Positions 38,998 to 48,590 of a DNA stretch of 64,000 nt are shown piece by piece. The position numbers and the translations under genes were made by a program. Within the stretch, counting starts at the first letter, position 1; each line of letters begins with the position of its first letter. Source of the stretch: an uncultured Maribacter sp. (lineage in GTDB: Bacteria; Bacteroidota; Bacteroidia; Flavobacteriales; Flavobacteriaceae). Location: positions 682,001-746,000 of the forward strand of contig NZ_CANMDU010000001.1 in NCBI RefSeq assembly GCF_947496775.1, read 5' to 3'. A model generated the notes under the pieces. It made no database searches. It had not been told where the DNA came from and worked only from the letters and a program-made list of their open reading frames with translations.

Positions 38998-40326
38998 ATG
39001 AATTTTTTAAAACTAACTATTCTTTTGCTTTGCCTTTTAAAAATTAGCTATAGCAATGCACAAGAAGAAAACAAAAAGCCAAATATTATTGTAATACTTA
39101 CAGATGACCAAGGCTGGGCCGATGTTGGTTTTAATGGATGTACAGACATACCCACACCAAACTTAGATAAATTAGCAGAAAGTGGGGTAATTTTCTCTAA
39201 CGGGTATGTATCTCACCCCTACTGTAGTCCTTCCAGAGCAGGTTTACTTACCGGAAGATACCAAGCAAGATTTGGGCATGATTGTAACATGACGTACGAC
39301 ACAGATAATGATAACACTGTAGGCACACCACTATCTGAGGTAATGATATCTGAAGCATTAAAAGAAGTAGGATATAGAACTTGCGCAATAGGAAAATGGC
39401 ATGTTGGAGACCATCCAGATTTACACCCCACCAATCAAGGTTTTGACAATTGGTTTGGATTTTCTGGTGGCGGCATGAATTATTGGGGAATTCCAGATGG
39501 CCCTTTAAAAACTATAGTTAGAAACGGTAAACCAGTTCCCGAAAAAGAATTAAGCTACATAACAGATGATTTTACTGAAGAAGCTATAAAGTACATTAAT
39601 AAAAAAGATGACAAACCCTTTTTTATATACCTTGCGTATAATGCTCCACATTCCCCTGATCATGCTACAGAAAAATATTTAAAACAAACAAAACATATAG
39701 AATATAGTGACAGGAGTGTGTATGGTGCAATGGTAAATGCAGTGGACAATGGTATTGGGAGAATAGATGCGGCACTTACAGCTAATGGCATAAAAGACAA
39801 CACTATAGTTGTTTTTCTTAGTGACAATGGCGGAAGAAAAGAACATGCAGATAATAGACCTAATAGAGGACATAAAGGAATGTTATTTGAAGGCGGTATT
39901 AAAGTACCTTTTGTTATATCGTGGCCTAAAGAAATAAAGGCAAAGCAAACCTATAATCAAAATGTTATTTCTTTAGACTTATACCCTACCTTTTTAGAAG
40001 CCGCAGGAGTTAATGTAGAAACTAAAAAACAATTAGATGGTAAAAGTTTATTACCTTACTTAAATGGAAACGTATCTACCGTACCTCACAAAACTCTTTT
40101 TTGGCGTTCTGTTGGCGGATTTGAGTATGCAGTAAGAAAAGGAGATTATAAACTTTACAAAAGCTCTTATAAAAACAAAACAATGCTTTTTAATTTAAAG
40201 AGTGATGCATATGAACGCAATGATATTGCCAAAAATTATCCAGCTATTATGGCCGAATTAGAACAAGATTATAAAACTTGGGATAGCAAAAACATTGCAC
40301 CTGGTTGGTTAGACCCTCATCCTTAA
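38998..40326 (+). CDS. S1 family sulfatase, secreted (arylsulfatase A-like)
   Basis: At 442 residues this is a compact sulfatase with a cleavable signal (LLKISYSNAQ). It has VILTDDQGWADVGFNG, the formylglycine motif CSPSRAGLLTGR with Cys76, AIGKWHVGDHPDLHPTNQG, YLAYNAPHSPDHAT and FLSDNGGRKEHADNRPNRGHKG, all canonical arylsulfatase A-type motifs. It is the most ordinary of the seven sulfatases. It follows the sulfatase at 37305 by 16 bp and is surely co-transcribed; an 87-bp gap separates it from the next sulfatase. Confidence 0.94.
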   Translation: MNFLKLTILLLCLLKISYSNAQEENKKPNIIVILTDDQGWADVGFNGCTDIPTPNLDKLAESGVIFSNGYVSHPYCSPSRAGLLTGRYQARFGHDCNMTYDTDNDNTVGTPLSEVMISEALKEVGYRTCAIGKWHVGDHPDLHPTNQGFDNWFGFSGGGMNYWGIPDGPLKTIVRNGKPVPEKELSYITDDFTEEAIKYINKKDDKPFFIYLAYNAPHSPDHATEKYLKQTKHIEYSDRSVYGAMVNAVDNGIGRIDAALTANGIKDNTIVVFLSDNGGRKEHADNRPNRGHKGMLFEGGIKVPFVISWPKEIKAKQTYNQNVISLDLYPTFLEAAGVNVETKKQLDGKSLLPYLNGNVSTVPHKTLFWRSVGGFEYAVRKGDYKLYKSSYKNKTMLFNLKSDAYERNDIAKNYPAIMAELEQDYKTWDSKNIAPGWLDPHP

Positions 40327-40413
40327 AATGTAATAAAAGAAGAGAAAAAGCTTCAAGATGCTAGAAAAAAATCTACTAGAAAAATAAAATAATTAAAACC
40401 ATCATAAATAATT

Positions 40414-42267
40414 ATGAAAAACATATTTGCAAAAAGAATACTTCTTTTTTTTCTGAGTATAGCTACTTTTTTTTCCTGTAAAACGGTTGAAAAAACTCCA
40501 GAGAAACAACCAAATATTGTTTGGATTGTTTCTGAAGATAATTCTAAACACTATCTAAAGTTATTTGATGAAAATGGAATCGAAACTCCGAATATTGCTT
40601 CCTTATCAGAACAGGGTATTATGTTCACTAGAGCATTTTCTAATGCTCCAGTTTGTAGCGTTGCTAGATCCACAATAATTTCTGGTACTTATGCTCCAAG
40701 AACTGGGGTACAGTTTCATCGAAAAAGTGAATTAGCACCATTACCAGATGGTTTACATATGTTCCCTGCATATTTAAAACAAGCTGGATATTATACAACT
40801 AATAACAGTAAAGAAGATTATAATTTTGTAAAAAGTGATACCGTTTGGGATGATTCGTCAAAAAAGGCTAGTTATAGAAATAGGAATGAAAATCAACCAT
40901 TTTTTCATGTATTTAATATAGGTACTAGTCACGAATCTAGAATTCATTTTACCAAGGAAGAAATGGATGCCGCTTTGGCAAAAGAAAAAAAAGAAAGCTT
41001 TATTCAACCAAATCATCCACAAACAGAATTGTTTCAATACACTAATGTCCATTACCGAAATAAAATTCAGGAAATGGATAAGGAAGTTGGAGCAGTAATT
41101 AAAGAACTAGAAGAAGACGGATTACTAGAAGATACCTTCATTTTCTATTATGGAGACCACGGAGGGGTCTTACCAGGAAGCAAAGGTTATTTATATGAGA
41201 CCGGTCTTCATGTTCCTATGATTGTTCGCGTTCCCGAAAATTATAAACACTTAACATATTTAGAAGTTGGTAGCACCACGGAAAATTTCGTCAGCTTTAT
41301 CGATTTAGCTCCTACGGTATTAAAATTAGCCAATGTCTCTATTCCCGAACAAATAGACGGAAAACCTTTTCTTACTCCAGAAAAAACAGAACAGGACAAT
41401 ACCACTTTTGGATATGCAGATAGGTTTGACGAAAAGTATGATTTAGTACGATCAGTACGCAAAGGTAAATACAAATACATACGTAATTTTCAACCTTTCA
41501 ATTTCGATGGATTAATGAATAACTATCGTTACAAACAATTAGCTTATAAAGAATGGGGAACACTATATAACGAAGGTAAATTAAACGATATTCAATCCTC
41601 ATTTTTTAAATCTAAAGCTCCTGAAATGCTTTTTGACGTAGAAAATGACCCGTACGAGACTATAAATTTGGCAAATGACCCAAAACAAAAAGAGAACTTA
41701 AAAAGTCTTAGAAACACTTTAAATGAGTGGATTAAAGGAATGCCGGATCTTTCTTTTTACCCTGAACATTATATTGTAAAAAATGCTCTAAAAAATCCCT
41801 TAAAGTGGGGGCAAGAGCATAAACAAGACATTAAAAAATATATTGCAACGGCAAACTTAATGCTGCAAGATTTTGGATCTGTTAAAGACAAAATAAAAAA
41901 AAGTTTAATCTCTAATGATCCTTGGGAACGTTACTGGGCTTTAATAGTATGTAGCAGTTTTGCCCAAAAAGCAAGTGTCTTTAATACAATAATAAACGAT
42001 ATTGCCAGAAAAGATTCTGAAGCACTGAATAAAGTGAGAGCTGCTGAATTTCTAGGGCTTACTAAACTAGATAATCCAGAGGAAGTATGCCTCGACGCTT
42101 TATACAATACCGAGTATCCCTTGGAAGCGTTATTAATACTTAACTCAATAACTCTTTTAAACTCAAAAGACATAGGATACTCTATAAATATAGATACGAC
42201 TAAAGTAAAATCCTCAGTGATAAAAGACACACAAGTACTTAGGCGTATTAAATTTTTACTACCATAA
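40414..42267 (+). CDS. S1 family sulfatase with variant C-S-V-A-R motif and C-terminal helical repeat domain, lipoprotein
   Basis: The 617-residue lipoprotein (signal ending ATFFSCKTV) has the sulfatase fold in an N-sulfoglucosamine-sulfohydrolase-like arrangement: WIVSEDNSKHYLKLFDENG, then CSVARSTIISGT with Cys81 in the formylglycine position, then YYGDHGGVLPGSKGYLYETG. The third motif position is Val, where Pro or Ala is normal. Residues about 455-610 are an alpha-helical extension with HEAT-like repeats (DPWERYWALIVCSSFA, KVRAAEFLGLTKL). It is the last of three sulfatase genes and ends 4 bp from the convergent LacI gene. Confidence 0.88.
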   Translation: MKNIFAKRILLFFLSIATFFSCKTVEKTPEKQPNIVWIVSEDNSKHYLKLFDENGIETPNIASLSEQGIMFTRAFSNAPVCSVARSTIISGTYAPRTGVQFHRKSELAPLPDGLHMFPAYLKQAGYYTTNNSKEDYNFVKSDTVWDDSSKKASYRNRNENQPFFHVFNIGTSHESRIHFTKEEMDAALAKEKKESFIQPNHPQTELFQYTNVHYRNKIQEMDKEVGAVIKELEEDGLLEDTFIFYYGDHGGVLPGSKGYLYETGLHVPMIVRVPENYKHLTYLEVGSTTENFVSFIDLAPTVLKLANVSIPEQIDGKPFLTPEKTEQDNTTFGYADRFDEKYDLVRSVRKGKYKYIRNFQPFNFDGLMNNYRYKQLAYKEWGTLYNEGKLNDIQSSFFKSKAPEMLFDVENDPYETINLANDPKQKENLKSLRNTLNEWIKGMPDLSFYPEHYIVKNALKNPLKWGQEHKQDIKKYIATANLMLQDFGSVKDKIKKSLISNDPWERYWALIVCSSFAQKASVFNTIINDIARKDSEALNKVRAAEFLGLTKLDNPEEVCLDALYNTEYPLEALLILNSITLLNSKDIGYSINIDTTKVKSSVIKDTQVLRRIKFLLP

Positions 42268-42271
42268 ACAT

Positions 42272-43285
42272 CTACAATTTTCTAACTGAAGATTCTCTAA
42301 TAGTTAACTCCCCATTTAAAACAATAGTTTGGGGTTCCATTAGAGAATCATTAATTTGTTTAAATAACAGTTCTGCTGCATTTTTACCTATATCAAAAGT
42401 TGGTTGTTTTACGCTACTTAACTTTGGTGTCATTAAATTTACCATTCTAGTTTCTGTGAATCCCATTAATGCAATATCTTGTGGTACCTTAATAGCATTA
42501 CTTTTTAATTTAGAAATAACTCCCATTGCAACCCTATCGTTAAAGCAAAAAATAGCATCTGGCAAATCGTGATTATATATTAAATCTTCCATTATCTGCA
42601 TTCCATCTTCAGCCAGCAAACCAGTTTCTAATATCTTATAATTCTCTTTAGGAATTTTATGTTTATTCATTGCCCTTTTAAACCCCTCTATTCTATCCAC
42701 AGAAACATTCAAATTTTTAGACCCAGCCAAATAATATATTTTGGTATATCCTTGCCTTATTAAATGTTCCGTTGCAAAAAAAGCCCATTTTTTATTATTA
42801 AAAAGAACTTTCGATGCTTGTAAATTCTCTTTTACTCTACTCATAAATACAATAGGACAACCATTATTTAATTCTTTTAAATAATACTCCATATTTGTAC
42901 TTTCCATTGTAGGAGCTATAATCAACCCATCTACCATGCTATGTATTAAAGTTTTTACATTTTTTAATTCTATTTCGGGGTTCTCATCAGATTGTGCAAT
43001 TAACACCTGATATCCGTAAGCCATGAACACTTCTTGTATTCCAATTATAATTTCAGAATAATATTCATTTATAAATTCTGGAACAACAACACCAATATTA
43101 AAAGTTTTATTTTGACTTAGTTTTTTGGCAATAGGATTCGGAAAATAACCCATTTCTTCTGCAGTTTTAAGAATGAGTTCTTTTGTTTCCTTTTTAATAT
43201 CATACTTATCATTAAAAGCCCTGGATACAGAGGAAATGGAAACATTCAATTGCTTGGCCACATCTTTTATAGTTACATGCTTCAT
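42272..43285 (-). CDS. LacI family transcriptional repressor of the SusCD locus
   Basis: The 337-residue protein has an N-terminal LacI HTH (TIKDVAKQLNVSISSVSRAFN, about residues 4-24) and a sugar-binding core (IGVVVPEFINEYYSEIIIGIQ, VDGLIIAPTMES, DAIFCFNDRVAMGV). It diverges from susC at 43634; the 348 bp between them hold a perfect CGGAAACGTTTCCG palindrome and further half-sites. The same palindrome lies upstream of the symporter gene at 52177. It is therefore the likely repressor of both the SusCD operon and the symporter-FAD-GH97-GH16 operon, released by a sugar imported by that system (inferred). Confidence 0.9.
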   Translation of the reverse strand: MKHVTIKDVAKQLNVSISSVSRAFNDKYDIKKETKELILKTAEEMGYFPNPIAKKLSQNKTFNIGVVVPEFINEYYSEIIIGIQEVFMAYGYQVLIAQSDENPEIELKNVKTLIHSMVDGLIIAPTMESTNMEYYLKELNNGCPIVFMSRVKENLQASKVLFNNKKWAFFATEHLIRQGYTKIYYLAGSKNLNVSVDRIEGFKRAMNKHKIPKENYKILETGLLAEDGMQIMEDLIYNHDLPDAIFCFNDRVAMGVISKLKSNAIKVPQDIALMGFTETRMVNLMTPKLSSVKQPTFDIGKNAAELLFKQINDSLMEPQTIVLNGELTIRESSVRKL

Positions 43286-43481
43286 AATTCTAAATAGTAA
43301 ATTAAACTCTATACAATTTCCGAAAATCTCACTTTTAAGATATACAAGAATAGAATAATAGTGCTAAATGCTCTTTTCTTAATTAAAATATACCTAATTA
43401 ATACGTGTATAATATTCCAACAATATACAATATAGGGCACATTATTAAGAATAATACAATTTAACCTAAATAGTTACTGTC

Positions 43482-43495
43482 CGGAAACGTTTCCG
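43482..43495. promoter_or_regulatory. Perfect 14-bp palindrome, probable LacI operator O1
   Basis: CGGAAACGTTTCCG is its own reverse complement, with a central CG as in LacI-family operators. It lies 139 bp upstream of susC and 197 bp upstream of the LacI gene. The identical 14-mer occurs at 52059-52072. Confidence 0.75.
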
Positions 43496-43506
43496 AATAA
43501 TTAAAC

Positions 43507-43526
43507 CGTTTCCGGTATCGTTTCCG
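43507..43526. promoter_or_regulatory. Second operator-like region with two CGTTTCCG half-sites
   Basis: CGTTTCCG occurs at 43507-43514 and again at 43519-43526, spaced 12 bp start to start, just downstream of the perfect palindrome. Each equals the right half of the O1 palindrome. The second copy runs into TTTCCGGAAA (43521-43530), itself a palindrome. This may be a lower-affinity or cooperative site. Confidence 0.5.
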
Positions 43527-43633
43527 GAAAAATAAACTCTACCCCTACACTTTTCTAACATCTTCTAACACTAAATTAACCCTCGAATTAACTTAAAATT
43601 AACTTAAAATCATTATTAATTAACAGACAAATT

Positions 43634-46600
43634 ATGAAAAGAAAACATGTCTTTTTAATTTTCTTCTTTTGCTGTAGCGCTATGCTATGGTCACAAGAGA
43701 AAATAGTAACTGGATCTATTACAGATTCAGATGGAGTTCCATTACCTGGAGCCAGTGTTGTAGAAGTAGGAACAACAAATGGCACGCAATCCGATTTTGA
43801 TGGAAATTATGAAATTACAGTAAACGAAGGTGCTTCAGTATCTTTTTCTTATGTAGGGATGGTAACACAAACAATCACTATTTCTGACCAAAACAAAATC
43901 AACATAACTTTACAAGAGGATGCCGCTCAATTAGATGAAGTAGTTGTTGTTGGTTATGGTGCTCAAAAGAAAATAAATCTAACTGGATCTGTAGAAGTTG
44001 TAAAAGCAGAAGAGATAACCAGACAGCCGGTTGCGCAAGCTTCACAAGCACTTGCTGGTTTAGTACCTGGATTAACAGCAACACAATCTAGCGGCCAACC
44101 TGGTTCGGATGATGCTACATTAAGAATAAGAGGTGTCGGAACTTTAGGAAATGGCAGAAAAAACAACCCTTTAGTTTTAGTAGATGGTATTCCAGATGAT
44201 ATTAATGGTGTAGATCCTAATGATATCCAATCCGTCTCTGTACTAAAAGATGCAGCAGCAGCAGCTATTTATGGGTCAAGGGGAGCAAATGGTGTTATAT
44301 TAATAACTACTAAGAGAGGATTAGAAGGAGGTGTAAAAACAACTTACAACACTTATGTTGGTGTGCAAACTCCTGCTCAAAATCTTGACTTTGAAGATGC
44401 ACTTGGATACATGGAAGCATTTAATGACGCCATACCAAATTCTTTTTCCGACGAAACTTTAGATCAATATAGAAGTGGTGTTGGTGTTGGAACTGAGGCT
44501 TTACCAGATACGGATTGGGTAGATTTACTTTTTTCACAATCGGGATTACAACATTATCATAACATAGGAATTAGAGGTGGTTCTGAAAAGGCAAAAATTG
44601 GTGGTTCTATCTCATACCTAAGTCAGGACGGAAATATACCTAATTATAAGTTTGAGAGGTATTCTGGAAGATTTAATACTGATCTTAAAATAAGCAATAA
44701 ATTAGATTTAACTTTTGATTTAAACTTTAGAAGAGAAATTAGAAATCAACCAAGAGAATTATTACTAACAACTAGACAAGCTTATAGATTACAACCTTTA
44801 TTTACTGCTATTAATGATGATGGTAGTTGGGGATCAGGTTTCAATGGAAGTAATGCTATAGCTCTAGTAAACACGACTTCGTTAGATGAAAATATTACAA
44901 ATTATTTTAGAGGTGTTATAAAGGCGACCTACAAACCTATTGATGAATTAGCATTTACAGCATCATATTCTCCTCAGTATACAGATAGAGACAGAGATGC
45001 TTTTGTAGCTGGTTGGGTTTATAAAGAAAATTCTAATGCAGAACCTAATACCGATCTTGTTAAGAATAATAATTTAATAAAATCTACATCTGAAATTTTT
45101 ACGGACAACTTTAACTTCTTAGTTAATTTTAATAAAGACTATGGAAAACATAGCCTTTCTGCTTTAGCTGGTTATGAATTTATAAAAACCCAATCAGAAA
45201 ATTGGAATGCATTTAGAAGATCCTTCGTCGTTCCAGAATTTAGAACTTTAAATAACGGAGATGCAGAAACATCTACTAATGGTGGTAGTGCTACTCTCTT
45301 TGGATTAGAATCCGTTTTTGGAAGATTAAACTACTCCTATGACAGTAAATATTTACTTGAAGCCAATGTAAGAAGAGATGCCTCTTCAAGATTTGGGCCG
45401 GACACTAGATCACAAACCTTTCCTTCTTTTTCTGCCGGTTGGGTGGTTTCCAACGAAGATTTTTTCCCAGAAAGTAATTTCATAACATTTTTAAAACTTA
45501 GATCTTCATGGGGACAACTAGGGAATCAAGAAATTTATACCACAGATAATAATGGAAATCCTGTAGCTCAGAATTTTATATATGCATCTCAATTTGGACT
45601 TGGTAATGCGAATACAGTCTTAGGAGGTTCTTCTCAAGTAGGTGGGGCTCAAACCCAATTAGCCAACCCTCGTTTAATATGGGAAACAGGAGAAAACTTT
45701 AACGTAGCAGCAGACATTAACTTTTTTAACGACAAGTTAAAGTTAACCGGGGAATATTATGTTAGAAGTACAAAAGACATAATATTACAAATAGGTACAC
45801 TGCAACCTAGTCAAGGTTTTGATGTTCCTTTTAGAAATGCAGGATCTGTTGAAAACAAAGGGATTGATATTTCTTTAGATTGGAGAGATAATATTGGAGA
45901 TTTTAATTATGGAATAACTGCAAATATTTCTAAATTTAATAATGAAATTACGGATTTAGCTGACGGACTTCAAGAGTTGCCTCCTGGGCAAACCATAAAT
46001 AGACTAGGAGAACAAATAGGTTCTATATATGGCTTAAAAACGGACGGCTTGTATCAAGAAAGTGATTTTACCTCAGGAGTCTTAAATACTAATTTACCAA
46101 GCCCGACCTTTGGAGCAGTTGCACCTGGTGATATTAAGTACATAGATTTTAATGAAGATGGTATCATAAATAATGATGATAGAACTATAATTGGTAGTAC
46201 TATAGCAAATACCAATTGGGGTATTGATCTTTTTACATCTTACAAGAATTTTGATTTATCTATTTCTTTTATTGGTGAAAGTGGCAGAGATGTAGTATTA
46301 CAAGAAGATGCAGGATGGTCTTTCTTTAATGCTGGGAAAATCCAAAAGTGGCAAACGGATTATTGGACTCCTCAAAATACAAATGCAGCCTATCCACGTG
46401 CTTTTGTAGCAAGTAGTTCTCCAAACTGGAGAGTTAATGAAACTTGGATGTTTGACGCTTCTTACGCAAGGTTAAGAAACTTATCCTTGGGATATAAATT
46501 TCCTTCGGAACTATTAGACAAATTAAACTTAAACAATTTAAGACTTTATGTATCTGGACAAAACTTATTAACTTTTGATAATATGCCAGATGGCATAGAT

Positions 46601-46681
46601 GCTACAGTTCCTAATTTTACAACGGGTAATTTCTACCCTGTATTAAAAGTTTATACACTAGGATTAAGTGTAGGGTTTTAA
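43634..46681 (+). CDS. susC: SusC/RagA-type TonB-dependent outer membrane transporter
   Basis: The 1015-residue protein has a signal peptide (FFCCSAMLWSQ), a carboxypeptidase-regulatory-like domain (about 22-95, GVPLPGASVVEVGTTNGTQS), the TonB-box region DEVVVVGYGAQKK, a plug domain (about 110-225 with VLKDAAAAAIYGSRGANGVI), and a 22-strand barrel ending in the short hydrophobic tail TLGLSVGF. It imports oligosaccharides across the outer membrane with SusD and energy from TonB. It is the only SusC in the window, so it probably serves the whole locus. The gene is flanked upstream by LacI operators and followed after 11 bp by susD. Confidence 0.97.
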   Translation: MKRKHVFLIFFFCCSAMLWSQEKIVTGSITDSDGVPLPGASVVEVGTTNGTQSDFDGNYEITVNEGASVSFSYVGMVTQTITISDQNKINITLQEDAAQLDEVVVVGYGAQKKINLTGSVEVVKAEEITRQPVAQASQALAGLVPGLTATQSSGQPGSDDATLRIRGVGTLGNGRKNNPLVLVDGIPDDINGVDPNDIQSVSVLKDAAAAAIYGSRGANGVILITTKRGLEGGVKTTYNTYVGVQTPAQNLDFEDALGYMEAFNDAIPNSFSDETLDQYRSGVGVGTEALPDTDWVDLLFSQSGLQHYHNIGIRGGSEKAKIGGSISYLSQDGNIPNYKFERYSGRFNTDLKISNKLDLTFDLNFRREIRNQPRELLLTTRQAYRLQPLFTAINDDGSWGSGFNGSNAIALVNTTSLDENITNYFRGVIKATYKPIDELAFTASYSPQYTDRDRDAFVAGWVYKENSNAEPNTDLVKNNNLIKSTSEIFTDNFNFLVNFNKDYGKHSLSALAGYEFIKTQSENWNAFRRSFVVPEFRTLNNGDAETSTNGGSATLFGLESVFGRLNYSYDSKYLLEANVRRDASSRFGPDTRSQTFPSFSAGWVVSNEDFFPESNFITFLKLRSSWGQLGNQEIYTTDNNGNPVAQNFIYASQFGLGNANTVLGGSSQVGGAQTQLANPRLIWETGENFNVAADINFFNDKLKLTGEYYVRSTKDIILQIGTLQPSQGFDVPFRNAGSVENKGIDISLDWRDNIGDFNYGITANISKFNNEITDLADGLQELPPGQTINRLGEQIGSIYGLKTDGLYQESDFTSGVLNTNLPSPTFGAVAPGDIKYIDFNEDGIINNDDRTIIGSTIANTNWGIDLFTSYKNFDLSISFIGESGRDVVLQEDAGWSFFNAGKIQKWQTDYWTPQNTNAAYPRAFVASSSPNWRVNETWMFDASYARLRNLSLGYKFPSELLDKLNLNNLRLYVSGQNLLTFDNMPDGIDATVPNFTTGNFYPVLKVYTLGLSVGF

Positions 46682-46692
46682 TAATTTAAAAA

Positions 46693-48501
46693 ATGAAAAA
46701 GATGAAAAAAATAAAATATTTAGTAACATTTTGTCTTCTAATTACAGCCTTTAGTAGCTGTGAAGATGAGGTATTAAATTTAACAGATCCTGGAACTCCT
46801 AATAGTGCTTCTTTTTTCTCAACGGAAGCTGAATTAGAAGTCGCTTTAGTGGGTATATATGAACAATTAAACTATGTTAACGCAACACCCTTTCCTCAGA
46901 TATTAGACCATACCACAGATTTTGGCTTTAGCAGAGGTAATGTCGCAGGTACAGCAACAGTTACTACGGGAGGTTTAACCTCTACCGATGGATTAGTTAA
47001 CGGGTTTTGGAATGAGTTTTATCGCGGTATACAACGAGCTAATTCGTTGCTAGCAAATATGGAAAGGGCAAAAGATATTGCAAACCCAACTAGATACGAA
47101 GAAATAAAAGCAGAAGCGCTTTTTTTAAGATCATTGTTTTATAGCTATTTAATAGAGCTTTACGGAAATGTTCCTTACCATGATGAAAATACGGTAGACT
47201 CTCAAGATGCTTTACCAAGAACACCAAAGTCTGAAATTGTCTCAAATATTATTGCTGATCTAGAAGAGGCTGCTAGTATATTGCCATTAAATCCATCAGA
47301 AACAGGAAGAACCTCGGCAAATACTGCAAACGCTTTAATAGCTAGAATAGCGTTGTATAATGGAGATTACACCTTAGCTACTGAAAAAGCACAGCTTGTA
47401 ATGGATAGTGGCATACAATTAGATAGTGATTATGAATCATTATTTAATGCAAACGGAATAAACTCTCAAGAAACTCTTTTAAGCTTACAATATGTAACGG
47501 GAGTTAAAACTCACAGTTTATCCGTAAGACAAGGTAGTAGATTTGGGGGCTGGTGTCAATTGGTACCATCGCAACAAACAGTAGACAGCTATGAAACCAT
47601 TAACGGCCTTCCAATAGATGAAGACCCAGATTTTGATCCTGCTAACCCTTTTGAAAATAGAGACCCAAGATTAAAAGCTTCCATTGCTGTTCCTGGAGAA
47701 GAGTGGTCTGGTCATATTATTGAAACACATAGTGATAGTTTAGCTACTTGGAAAATAGAAAATGGTGCTAAATCCGAAAGAGTTTACAACCCTAATTCTA
47801 CAAACCCTGCAGGAGTGAGTATTGTAGATCCAATTAGCGGAAATACCTTCTCTTCTGGTGGAGCCAACCGTTTTGTGTCTTTTACAGGTTATTTCTGGAA
47901 AAAATTCTCTGACGAGCCTACATTAAAACAAGAAACCGGTCTTTGGGCTGGAGCGGCAGAACACCCTGTTATTTTAATGCGTTATGCAGAAGTTTTACTA
48001 ACTTATGCAGAAGCAAAAATTGAAGCTGGTGATATAGACAGCTCTGTCCTTGATGCTATAAACACGGTAAGAGAAAGAGCTTATAATGGCTCTGGAATTG
48101 CTTATCCGGCTATAACAACGACGGATCAAACGGAACTAAGAAGAATCATTCGTAGAGAGCGGAAAGTTGAATTAGCAGATGAAGGATTACGTTTATTTGA
48201 TATCAGACGATGGGAAATAGCAGAAAAATTAATGAATACTGTTTTATTTGGAAGTCCAGCCAACGGATTTAGTAAAATTGGTGGAGACTTAGGGTTTATA
48301 CCAAATATTGATGAGGATGGCTTTGTAACATACCCAGGAGCTCCTTCTCAACCTAGAATTGAAAAAGGTAACCTAGATTACAGAGAATTAGAGACCCGAA
48401 TTTTTGACCCAGCGAAAGACTATTTATGGCCTATACCAGATGCTGAGATACAAGCTGCTGCAAGTAACGGTGTCACCTTAGATCAAAACCCTGGATACTA
48501 A
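46693..48501 (+). CDS. susD: SusD/RagB-type surface glycan-binding lipoprotein
   Basis: The 602-residue protein has a lipoprotein signal (LLITAFSSCEDE) with acidic residues right after the cysteine, as for surface-exposed Bacteroidota lipoproteins. SusD features are DPGTPNSASFFSTEAELEVALVG, RGIQRANSLLANM, the helical TPR-like stretch AEALFLRSLFYSYLIELYGNVPY, RYAEVLLTYAEAKIEAG, RRERKVELADEGLRLFDIRRW, and an end YLWPIPDAEIQAAASNGVTLDQNPGY. It lids the SusC channel and captures oligosaccharides. A strong terminator follows at 48548-48578. Confidence 0.96.
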   Translation: MKKMKKIKYLVTFCLLITAFSSCEDEVLNLTDPGTPNSASFFSTEAELEVALVGIYEQLNYVNATPFPQILDHTTDFGFSRGNVAGTATVTTGGLTSTDGLVNGFWNEFYRGIQRANSLLANMERAKDIANPTRYEEIKAEALFLRSLFYSYLIELYGNVPYHDENTVDSQDALPRTPKSEIVSNIIADLEEAASILPLNPSETGRTSANTANALIARIALYNGDYTLATEKAQLVMDSGIQLDSDYESLFNANGINSQETLLSLQYVTGVKTHSLSVRQGSRFGGWCQLVPSQQTVDSYETINGLPIDEDPDFDPANPFENRDPRLKASIAVPGEEWSGHIIETHSDSLATWKIENGAKSERVYNPNSTNPAGVSIVDPISGNTFSSGGANRFVSFTGYFWKKFSDEPTLKQETGLWAGAAEHPVILMRYAEVLLTYAEAKIEAGDIDSSVLDAINTVRERAYNGSGIAYPAITTTDQTELRRIIRRERKVELADEGLRLFDIRRWEIAEKLMNTVLFGSPANGFSKIGGDLGFIPNIDEDGFVTYPGAPSQPRIEKGNLDYRELETRIFDPAKDYLWPIPDAEIQAAASNGVTLDQNPGY

Positions 48502-48547
48502 AGTTCGCAAGTTTTAATTATACCTAGTTGAGTTAGTTTTTTATTAT

Positions 48548-48578
48548 AGCAGGGGACAAAAGTTTGTTCCCTGCTTTT
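48548..48578 (+). terminator. Rho-independent terminator/attenuator between susD and the FG-GAP gene
   Basis: AGCAGGGGACAAA (48548-48560) pairs with TTTGTTCCCTGCT (48563-48575), 13 bp with one G-U pair, followed by a short T-run (48575-48578). It ends most transcripts after susD and leaves the next start codon (48591) only 12 nt downstream, so read-through would give low expression of that gene. Confidence 0.8.
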
Positions 48579-48590
48579 AAAGTTAATAGA

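Larger units (their letters stand above)
43286..43633. promoter_or_regulatory. Divergent lacI/susC regulatory region
   Basis: These 348 bp hold the promoters of the LacI gene and susC. Operator-like sequences cluster at 43482-43530. I find no clean TAnnTTTG element on either strand. The 100 bp before susC are AT-rich, with repeated TTAACTTAAAA units (about 43588-43611) that could form the 5' leader. Confidence 0.5.

Noticed and set aside
43588-43611. Repeated TTAACTTAAAA before susC as a repeat element
   Set aside because: Only two short AT-rich copies; likely simple leader sequence rather than a mobile or CRISPR repeat.
48564-48590. TTG start that would lengthen the FG-GAP lipoprotein by nine residues
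   Set aside because: It lies inside the terminator stem; the ATG at 48591 gives a normal lipoprotein leader.
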